Below are positions 58,503 to 64,000 of a stretch of DNA of 64,000 nucleotides, one piece after another. Below the pieces are notes generated by a model that was given only the letters and a program-made list of their open reading frames with translations, was not told where the DNA came from and did not search any database. The first letter of the stretch is position 1; every line of letters starts with the position of its first letter. The translations under genes were made by a program, and so were the position numbers. The DNA comes from JACQQW01 sp964520655 (GTDB lineage: Bacteria > Omnitrophota > Gorgyraeia > Zapsychrales > Fredricksoniimonadaceae), in assembly GCA_964520655.1 (NCBI GenBank), contig CAZFNI010000008.1, positions 28,324 through 92,323 on the forward strand. The letters run 5' to 3'.

Positions 58503-59501
58503 ATGAAGAAGTTTGTGTGGTTCGTATTAATGTTCTTGGTTTCCGGCGCGGCTCATGCCAGCGTGGTGACATTAAAGAACGGGGACCGCGTCAGCGGGGA
58601 AGTTTTGGAAGATACCGAGAATGCGGTAAAGATCAAGACAGAATTGCTGGGGGAGATCACCATCAATAAAGACCTGATCGCTAAAACGCTGACCGCTGAA
58701 GAAGTGGCGGCAGAGGAAGCGGCTATCAAGAAAACACAAGAAGATGCTATCGCGGCCGCTAAGAACGAAGTGATCGCTGCACAGGCCGCCGCTGTCCCGG
58801 CACCAGCTCCTGCTGTTAAGGAAGAACCTGCCCCGAAACCCGTTAAATATTGGGACCACAAGATGGGGGCTGGTTACAGCATGACCAACGGTAATACCAA
58901 GACAAGCGCCGCTAACATCACGCTTAATTCCCACTATAAGAAAGACAGCAATGAGTGGAACATCAAAAGCAGCCTGGATTATGCCTCCAGCAAGGGCAGT
59001 ATGACCGTTCAGAAGTTTTACAGCAAGGCCCAGAGTGATACCCGGTTAGGCGGCTCCAAATGGTTTAACAGTCGTTCTGTCGAGCTGTCGCATGACAAGT
59101 TCGCCACCGTCGATTATCGTGTCTTACCCGCGGTTGGTATGGGATATTGGTTTTGGGAAGGGGATGATTCCAAGGCGGAATTCGATACAGCGCTCGGTTA
59201 TGAATACACCAATTACAATAAGACCGATGTGAAGGCCTCCGGCAATTTCGCGCTGATCCCGCATTTCTATGTGGATAAAGTGCTTGTCGGTAAAGCGAAG
59301 TTCGCGGAAGATATCACATTCTATCCGTCGCTGGATTCTTTTGCGGATTTCCGTATGCGTTCGGAAAGCTCGATCGTCAATCCTTTGTCCGACGTGTTAA
59401 ACTGGAAGGTTTCTTACATCGATGAATATAATTCATCACCCAAGGGTAGTTCCAAGAAGAATGATTCGACATTCATGTCGTCCATTGAATACGCGTTCTA
59501 A
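58503..59501 (+). CDS. DUF481 outer-membrane beta-barrel protein
   Basis: Exported protein of 332 aa. Signal peptide (FVWFVLMFLVSGAAHA), then a small SH3-like beta domain (VVTLKNGDRVSGEVLEDTENAVKIKTELLGEITIN), an Ala/Glu-rich linker of about 60 residues, and a DUF481 barrel (GAGYSMTNGNTKTSAANITLNSHY, VELSHDKFATVDYRVLPAVGMGYWFWE) ending in a terminal Phe. YdiY is the best-known relative; function is not established. Own promoter and ribosome site; no operon partners. Confidence 0.88.
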   Translation: MKKFVWFVLMFLVSGAAHASVVTLKNGDRVSGEVLEDTENAVKIKTELLGEITINKDLIAKTLTAEEVAAEEAAIKKTQEDAIAAAKNEVIAAQAAAVPAPAPAVKEEPAPKPVKYWDHKMGAGYSMTNGNTKTSAANITLNSHYKKDSNEWNIKSSLDYASSKGSMTVQKFYSKAQSDTRLGGSKWFNSRSVELSHDKFATVDYRVLPAVGMGYWFWEGDDSKAEFDTALGYEYTNYNKTDVKASGNFALIPHFYVDKVLVGKAKFAEDITFYPSLDSFADFRMRSESSIVNPLSDVLNWKVSYIDEYNSSPKGSSKKNDSTFMSSIEYAF

Positions 59502-59544
59502 AGTCGGTTAACGTTTTAGAGGAACACAAATACAGGAGGTGACC

Positions 59545-59946
59545 ATGAGCATGATCAATGAATTCAAGCAGTTTGCCCTTAAAGGCAATGTGATGGACAT
59601 GGCCGTTGGTATCATCATCGGTGCGGCATTCGGCAAGATCGTTGATTCCGCGGTCAAGGACGTGATGATGCCCCCGATCGGACTTTTGGTCGGTGGTATT
59701 GATTTCAGTAATCAGGAGTTGATCATCAAGGCCGCGACAGCCACAACGCCTGCGACAACATTAAAATACGGCTTGTTCTTAAACGCGCTGGTGAGCTTCG
59801 TCATCGTCGCGTTCGCGATCTTTCTGATCATTAAGGGTATGAATGCCCTAAAGAAGAAGGAAGAAGCGGCGCCTTCAGCTCCTCCGGCACCCTCGAAAGA
59901 AGAAGTGTTATTGGGTGAGATCCGTGATATCTTAAAGAAGAAATAA
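59545..59946 (+). CDS. mscL: Large-conductance mechanosensitive channel
   Basis: Pressure-release channel of 133 aa in the inner membrane. ATG 59545 follows GGAGG by 5 nt; an in-frame GTG at 59539 overlaps that site. The signature FKQFALKGNVMDMAVGIIIGAAFGKIVDSAVKDVMMPPIGLL is present at the start, the second helix is LFLNALVSFVIVAFAIFLIIKGMN, and the C-terminal helix KEEVLLGEIRDILKK is intact. It opens on hypo-osmotic shock. It ends 4 nt from the convergent flippase gene. Confidence 0.97.
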   Translation: MSMINEFKQFALKGNVMDMAVGIIIGAAFGKIVDSAVKDVMMPPIGLLVGGIDFSNQELIIKAATATTPATTLKYGLFLNALVSFVIVAFAIFLIIKGMNALKKKEEAAPSAPPAPSKEEVLLGEIRDILKKK

Positions 59947-59950
59947 GGGT

Positions 59951-61249
59951 TTAGAATCTAAGCTGCCTGACGCGCAACACCGTCAGGCAGCATATCCCCG
60001 CCTCAATGACCAGCGTCGCGATCGCGGCTCCCACATAAGAAAATCCGCTAATTAAGATCAAGATCAACGGCAGTCCAAGCATGGCCATGATGATATGGAT
60101 ATTGGCGTAGGTCTGTGTCTTCCCGCAGACAAGTAAGAATTGTACTCGAAACGCGTTGGCGCTGATAAAGAGGATCGACACCAGAAGCAAGCGCAGCGAC
60201 AAGATGATCTCGGGGAAATTGTCCCCGCAGATCAAGCGCACGATCGCGGGCGCGGCAAAAAAGACGATCGGGATCATGATCAGGGCGATCTTCATGGTGA
60301 TCTCCTGGATCTGCACCATGGTGTCAAAAGCCAGGCGGCGGTTCTTGGCGTAGATCTTGCTAAGCCTCGGGAAAATGGCCTGTGAGAATGAGGATAGTGG
60401 AAAAGTCTGGATGATGGATGCGAGCTTCTCGGCCATGGAATAATATCCGGTCAGCGTGTTGTTGGTCAAAAGCCCGATCGCAAAGACGCGGGTGGTGGTA
60501 TATGAGTTGATCGCGATGATCGACGTGAAAAGGTCCCAGCCGGCTTTGAGTTGTCCGTGCACATGGGTGGCACTCATCGGTGGGAATTTGATCTTGAAAT
60601 GGGAAAGGGCGATATACAAACCGCTTAAGCCGCTTAAAAGAAAAACGCTGGAGGTCAACAGGGGGACCAAAAGGTAATCCTGCGGCGTGCGGACCAGGCT
60701 TAGGATCAGAAACGCCAGCACGATCTCGGCAATGATGTTGATGTTGGCGATGTATTTCATTTTTTCATTGCCTTGGAAGAACCAGATGGGAAAGAGGGTG
60801 TTGCCAATGACGGTTCCGAAGCTTAGAACATAAATCATCCAGTCATTTCTGAATTTTGGGATGGTCAATACAATGACGGAAAGGATGATAAAACTTAGCA
60901 AAGCTAGCAGCAGCTTAACGGTCATGACGGCCGAAAAGACGGTATGGGTTCTTTGCTCGTCGTGGCGACACAGGGATATCTCTTTGGTCGCGGTGACGCT
61001 AAAGCCGTAATCGGTTAGGATCATGAAATACTGCGTGAAAGCGGAGGCGAACGCGATAAGGCCGAATTTATCCGCGCCTAAGATCCGGAATAAATAGGGC
61101 AGCAGGATCAAGGGCAGGATATAGGAGACAGCCGACAGCCAGGACAGGGAGGCGACATTGCTTAGGACGATCTTGCTCTCCGCGGCACCGGCTAAATGAT
61201 AAGTCCGCTTGATCTGTCGGATGAGGGCGCGCATATCATTAATGTACAC
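59951..61249 (-). CDS. Oligosaccharide flippase (Wzx/PST family)
   Basis: Polytopic protein of 432 aa with about 12-14 helices; start GTG 61249, with ATG 61234 as alternative. The N-terminal LPYLFRILGADKFGLIAFASAFTQYFMILTDYGFSVTATKEIS is characteristic of Wzx-type flippases, and TRVFAIGLLTNNTLTGYYSMAEKLASII follows. It flips polyprenyl-linked oligosaccharide units across the inner membrane. No O-antigen cluster adjoins, but several GT-C-type genes occur in the window, so it fits an envelope polysaccharide pathway. Confidence 0.92.
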   Translation of the reverse strand: MYINDMRALIRQIKRTYHLAGAAESKIVLSNVASLSWLSAVSYILPLILLPYLFRILGADKFGLIAFASAFTQYFMILTDYGFSVTATKEISLCRHDEQRTHTVFSAVMTVKLLLALLSFIILSVIVLTIPKFRNDWMIYVLSFGTVIGNTLFPIWFFQGNEKMKYIANINIIAEIVLAFLILSLVRTPQDYLLVPLLTSSVFLLSGLSGLYIALSHFKIKFPPMSATHVHGQLKAGWDLFTSIIAINSYTTTRVFAIGLLTNNTLTGYYSMAEKLASIIQTFPLSSFSQAIFPRLSKIYAKNRRLAFDTMVQIQEITMKIALIMIPIVFFAAPAIVRLICGDNFPEIILSLRLLLVSILFISANAFRVQFLLVCGKTQTYANIHIIMAMLGLPLILILISGFSYVGAAIATLVIEAGICCLTVLRVRQLRF

Positions 61250-61325
61250 GGTATCGAGGGGGAAATAAAGGTTCTTGTAATTTTTGTGCGGAATGAATAT
61301 GTTCTATTATGAGGAGCATGGAACC

Positions 61326-61489
61326 CGCAGGGACACGGGATGCTTCTTTCCAGATGCTCACCCCCCCAACCCCCACAACAGATGCACGGTATCGATGGCA
61401 ACGGTTGTGGTTAGTCGTCATTATGTATGAATAGGGTGGCATCTGGTGGGGGACGTTCGCATCTTGAAAGAACATCCCATATCCCTGCG
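61326..61489 (+). repeat. Hairpin element, copy B
   Basis: A 164-bp imperfect hairpin. Outer arms CGCAGGGACACGGGATGC (from 61326) and GCATCTTGAAAGAACATCCC...CCCTGCG (to 61489) pair. Inner stem CCCCCAC-AA-CAGATGC (61370-61385) pairs with GCATCTGGTGGGGG (61439-61452). Compared with copy A, T-A becomes C-G and C-G becomes G-C, keeping pairing. Confidence 0.75.
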
Positions 61490-61519
61490 TGTTGGCTATC
61501 TATTCATTTCAGTCGTGCC

Positions 61520-61687
61520 AAAGAAGAACAGGGTAATTTCATGAGATGCGAAACATCCCCCGTCACATGCCGACCCAACAATAAAACAACAACGATTAAC
61601 CTCAAGCTTACGACAAGCGAGCCCGTGCATGTGTTACGGGGGCTGGGGGGTGTTGAGCTTCGAATGAAGATTACCCTGGTCTTCTTT
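61520..61687 (-). repeat. Hairpin element, copy C (inverted)
   Basis: A 168-bp hairpin opposite in orientation to A and B. Outer arms AAAGAAGAACAGGGTAAT and ATTACCCTGGTCTTCTTT pair. In the A orientation the inner stem is CCCCCGT-AA-CACATGC with GCATGTGACGGGGG (plus-strand 61557-61570 and 61627-61642). A-T of copy A is G-C here. B and C together fill most of the 550-nt gap between the flippase and GH1 genes. Confidence 0.75.
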
Positions 61688-61787
61688 CATGGCGTGGATG
61701 TCAGTCATATCGGTGACAGGACCCGTTCCATTAGAATAATTCCAGGGACTGAAATTCATATAATTCTGCGGGATTTGGGCGGCGCGG

Positions 61788-61796
61788 TGATATAAT
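61788..61796 (+). promoter_or_regulatory. Extended -10 promoter, leaderless start of GH1 gene
   Basis: TGATATAAT (61788-61796) is a consensus extended -10, exactly 6 nt before ATG 61803, which has no Shine-Dalgarno. Confidence 0.65.
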
Positions 61797-61802
61797 TTTC
61801 GC

Positions 61803-63020
61803 ATGATCCAATTCCCGAAAGATTTTTTATGGGGCGCGGCAACGTCCTCCTATCAGGTGGAAGGCAATAACACCAACGCGGACTGGTGGCCATGGGAGAA
61901 AAAATGCGGACATACGCCCTCCGGCGACGCCTGCCGTCATTATGAATTCTATGAATCTGATTTTGATATTGCCAAGAGTCTCAACCATAATGCCCACCGC
62001 CTCTCCATCGAATGGAGCCGCATTGAACCCGTCGAGGGGGAATTTGACCAACAGGCGATCGATCACTATGTAGCGGTGATCAAAGCTTTGAAAGCGCGCG
62101 GCATTGAGCCGATCGTCACGCTGCATCATTTCACCAATCCGATCTGGCTGGCTAATCGCGGCGGGTGGGAGGATCCGAAAGTCGTCGACTATTTTGTCCG
62201 TTACGTTAAGGTCGTCGTCAAAGCGCTGAAAAAAGATGTCCGTTACTGGAACACCATCAATGAACCGACCATTTTAACCTCTCACGCGTATCTTTTTGGC
62301 TGGTGGCCGCCGCAGAAGAAATCGTTATGGGCGCTGCGCAGCTCTTTTAACAATATGGCGAGGGCTCATGTGGAGGCGTATCGCTTGATCAAGATGGTGT
62401 ATGCAAACGCTGATATGAACAGCCCGATGGTCGGCATTGCACATCATATGCAGGATTTTATGCCGTGCCGGGACACAGCCTTAAACCGTTATGCGGTGGA
62501 ATTACGGTACCGATGGTTGAATTTTGAATTCTTAGACCGCATCGTAGGCCAAGATGCGGTGGATTTTATTGGGTTTAACTATTATTCCCGCCAACTGGTG
62601 GATGTTCGGGGCGTAATGCCTTGGAATTTATTGGGGGATGTATGCCAAAGCAGCCATCATCCTGTCAAAAAGAATTCACTGGGATGGGATATATATCCTC
62701 AGGGTATTTACAATGTGCTGATGCGTTTAAAGAAATTTAACCGGCCGATCATGATCACTGAGAACGGGATCTGCACGGAGGATGACGAAGTACGTAAAGA
62801 ATTCATCCAGGATCATTTGAGAATGATCCATCAAGCCATTGCTGATGGGGCGGATGTTCGCGGATATTTGCATTGGTCGCTGTTGGATAATTTTGAATGG
62901 GACAAGGGATTCGTCCCTCGTTTTGGTTTGGTCCATGTGAATTATGCCACTCAGGAAAGAACGATCAAGCCGAGCGCCGAATTCTACGCGCAAATATGCA
63001 AATCCGGGATGATGTCGTAA
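61803..63020 (+). CDS. GH1 family beta-glycosidase
   Basis: Retaining beta-glucosidase/galactosidase-type enzyme of 405 aa, slightly shorter than usual (about 440-480). The N-terminal FPKDFLWGAATSSYQVEG is the GH1 signature. Acid/base Glu lies in WNTINEPTI and the nucleophile in IMITENGIC. The Trp-rich aglycone segment ends in LHWSLLDNFEWDKGFVPRFGLVHVNY. No signal peptide, so it acts in the cytoplasm on imported disaccharides or glycosides; substrate specificity is open. Single-gene unit with its own leaderless promoter. Confidence 0.96.
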   Translation: MIQFPKDFLWGAATSSYQVEGNNTNADWWPWEKKCGHTPSGDACRHYEFYESDFDIAKSLNHNAHRLSIEWSRIEPVEGEFDQQAIDHYVAVIKALKARGIEPIVTLHHFTNPIWLANRGGWEDPKVVDYFVRYVKVVVKALKKDVRYWNTINEPTILTSHAYLFGWWPPQKKSLWALRSSFNNMARAHVEAYRLIKMVYANADMNSPMVGIAHHMQDFMPCRDTALNRYAVELRYRWLNFEFLDRIVGQDAVDFIGFNYYSRQLVDVRGVMPWNLLGDVCQSSHHPVKKNSLGWDIYPQGIYNVLMRLKKFNRPIMITENGICTEDDEVRKEFIQDHLRMIHQAIADGADVRGYLHWSLLDNFEWDKGFVPRFGLVHVNYATQERTIKPSAEFYAQICKSGMMS

Positions 63021-63046
63021 CCTCATATACTGCATATATTTAAAAA

Positions 63047-63076
63047 TTGGCATTTTACGTGGCGGATGTGTATACT
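63047..63076 (+). promoter_or_regulatory. Promoter of the second riboswitch transcript
   Basis: TTGGCA (63047-63052), 18-nt spacer, TATACT (63071-63076). It starts the leader that holds the c-di-GMP aptamer. Confidence 0.6.
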
Positions 63077-63099
63077 AGTAGAGGAATGTTGTAAACTTT

Positions 63100-63195
63100 G
63101 TCAAACGACAAAGGCAAACCCGGGGTAACCCGGGGACGCAAAGCTAAAGGGCCCAACCAGGAACAGTGGTGGGCAGCCTGGCCGCCGAAAAGACA
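63100..63195 (+). ncRNA. Cyclic di-GMP-I (GEMM) riboswitch aptamer
   Basis: Blocks in order: AAAGGCAAACC, P2 CCCGGG-GTAA-CCCGGG with a GNRA loop, GGACGCAAAGC, a P3 arm (GGGCCC...GGTGGGC) and CAGCCTGGCCGCCG. It is the second GEMM aptamer of the window; P2 and the ACGCAAAG block match the copy at 53010. It precedes a response regulator gene, so c-di-GMP level would control it. Confidence 0.92.
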
Positions 63196-63222
63196 ACAGA
63201 AGTGCAGGCGTCTATTCGTGCG

Positions 63223-63247
63223 GCCTGGTCTAAAAAGACCAGGCTTT
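63223..63247 (+). terminator. Hairpin between riboswitch and response regulator
   Basis: GCCTGGTCT (63223-63231), AAAA, AGACCAGGC (63236-63244), then TTT. The stem is strong but the T tract is short; it may be a terminator or sequester the start region as part of the riboswitch expression platform. Confidence 0.5.
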
Positions 63248-63272
63248 GTCATATCATGAAAAGGCGCGTGCT

Positions 63273-64000
63273 ATGTCTAAAAAGATCCTCTTGATCGATG
63301 ATGAAACAGAAGTCATCAACATCCTCCAGAAACATGTCCACAGAGCGGGTTATGAAGCCCACGTTGCCTATAATGGCCAGGAAGCGCTGACCATTGCGCA
63401 GCAAATCCACCCTCATTTGATATTAACAGATATAGCCATGCCGGTCATGGATGGCATTGCCTTCTACAAGGAAGTGAAGTCACGTCGAGACCTGCAGCAC
63501 ATCCCCATCATGTTTGCCTCCGCCTACGGAGCAAGCGAGGAAAGAATGCGCGATCTGGGCGCCAAAGAATTCTTAGTCAAACCGTTTGATCGAAATACGC
63601 TGTTGACTAAGTTTGGCGCCTTTTTTGACGCGCACAAGGCCCGACGGATGTTCATTGCCACCAAAATGCATCGGTTGATGCAGACAATATTAGAAGAGAA
63701 TAGGGCCGCCGTGTCTGCGTTGGATATACAAGTGACTAATGAGATAGAGAATGTGGTCGCGTTGATCGCCGGCTACAAGCCGGATGTTGTTTTGTTGGAC
63801 ATTGATATGTTTTATGCCCCCAGCGCCAGCGACATTGTCCGCGCGTTGCGCGAACAACCATCCTTGGAAGAGACGCAGATCTTGCTGATGCGAAGCATAC
63901 TGATCGATTTTTCTGCCGGGGCCTTAAATGCCAAGTCCGTCATCGTAGAACAATGTTTGTCAAGCGGTGCCAGTCACTTTATTGGTCATCTGAGTTTCGA
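63273..64000 (+). CDS. Response regulator with tandem receiver domains (cut by right edge)
   Basis: ATG 63273 opens 242 codons with no stop before the window ends. The first receiver domain (about 1-120) has the acidic pair in LLIDDE, the phospho-acceptor Asp in LTDIAMPVMDG, the switch residue in MFASAYG, and Lys in FLVKPF, so it should be phosphorylated. After a helical linker (about 120-170) a second receiver-like region begins (DVVLLDIDMFYAPSASDIVRAL); it lacks an obvious canonical M-P after the Asp and may be non-standard. The output domain lies outside the window; a c-di-GMP enzyme would be plausible given the riboswitch, but is not visible. Confidence 0.88.
   Translation, partial: MSKKILLIDDETEVINILQKHVHRAGYEAHVAYNGQEALTIAQQIHPHLILTDIAMPVMDGIAFYKEVKSRRDLQHIPIMFASAYGASEERMRDLGAKEFLVKPFDRNTLLTKFGAFFDAHKARRMFIATKMHRLMQTILEENRAAVSALDIQVTNEIENVVALIAGYKPDVVLLDIDMFYAPSASDIVRALREQPSLEETQILLMRSILIDFSAGALNAKSVIVEQCLSSGASHFIGHLSF

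Overview
The window is bacterial chromosome from an uncultivated lineage, most likely a metagenome-assembled genome: it holds one run of exactly 100 N. The best guess is Candidatus Omnitrophota (PVC-related). This rests on glycogen enzymes with signal peptides, an unusual shared N-terminal module and a C-terminal 'GGIDL' tail that I associate from memory with that phylum. It also fits a Gram-negative envelope (RND pump with outer-membrane factor, DUF481 and beta-barrel proteins, lipoproteins). No 16S or ribosomal protein is present, so the phylum is an inference.

Layout. 1-7.0 kb: end of a DMT transporter, an unusual methyltransferase, an ECF sigma / anti-sigma / Spy-like operon with two recognisable ECF promoters, then a reverse-strand CPA2 antiporter and FAD monooxygenase. 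7.0-16.4 kb: tRNA-Thr, a beta-barrel protein, a TMTC-like membrane protein, an MFS transporter, purN, a reverse FtsH-like protease with a lipoprotein, enolase, an FtsB-like protein, and an initiator tRNA split by a group I intron. 16.5-24.3 kb: an AT-rich accessory island holding an RnlA-like HEPN toxin, RNase HIII, a TPR plus cold-shock-like protein and a DUF262/DUF1524 (GmrSD-like) protein in one operon, then an unknown gene and a Fic protein behind a paired operator. 24.4-33.8 kb: exported branching and debranching enzymes and a large membrane protein. 33.8-36.5 kb: a divergent NO-reductase-like oxidoreductase under an Rrf2 regulator. 36.5-41.1 kb: APS kinase, malic enzyme, membrane spermidine-synthase-like protein. 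41.1-48.2 kb: MarR and an RND efflux operon. 48.2-52.9 kb: hairpin repeats, TPR/GT-C envelope genes, two small conserved proteins. 52.9-58.4 kb: a c-di-GMP riboswitch, a second Rrf2 regulator and an aa3-type cytochrome oxidase operon. 58.5-64 kb: DUF481, MscL, flippase, more hairpin repeats, a GH1 glycosidase, and a second c-di-GMP riboswitch before a response regulator cut by the right edge.

How it fits together. Housekeeping genes (eno, purN, tRNAs, mscL) alternate with envelope polysaccharide functions and respiration. Two heme-copper systems each carry their own Rrf2 regulator with a three-cysteine cluster motif, which suggests separate NO/redox and O2 branches. Several genes have a -10 box only 6-8 nt before the start codon and no Shine-Dalgarno, so leaderless mRNAs appear common. 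The strongest candidates for something new are the RnlA / RNase HIII / TPR-CSD operon, the intron-bearing initiator tRNA, and a family of roughly 160-bp hairpin elements with compensatory base changes.
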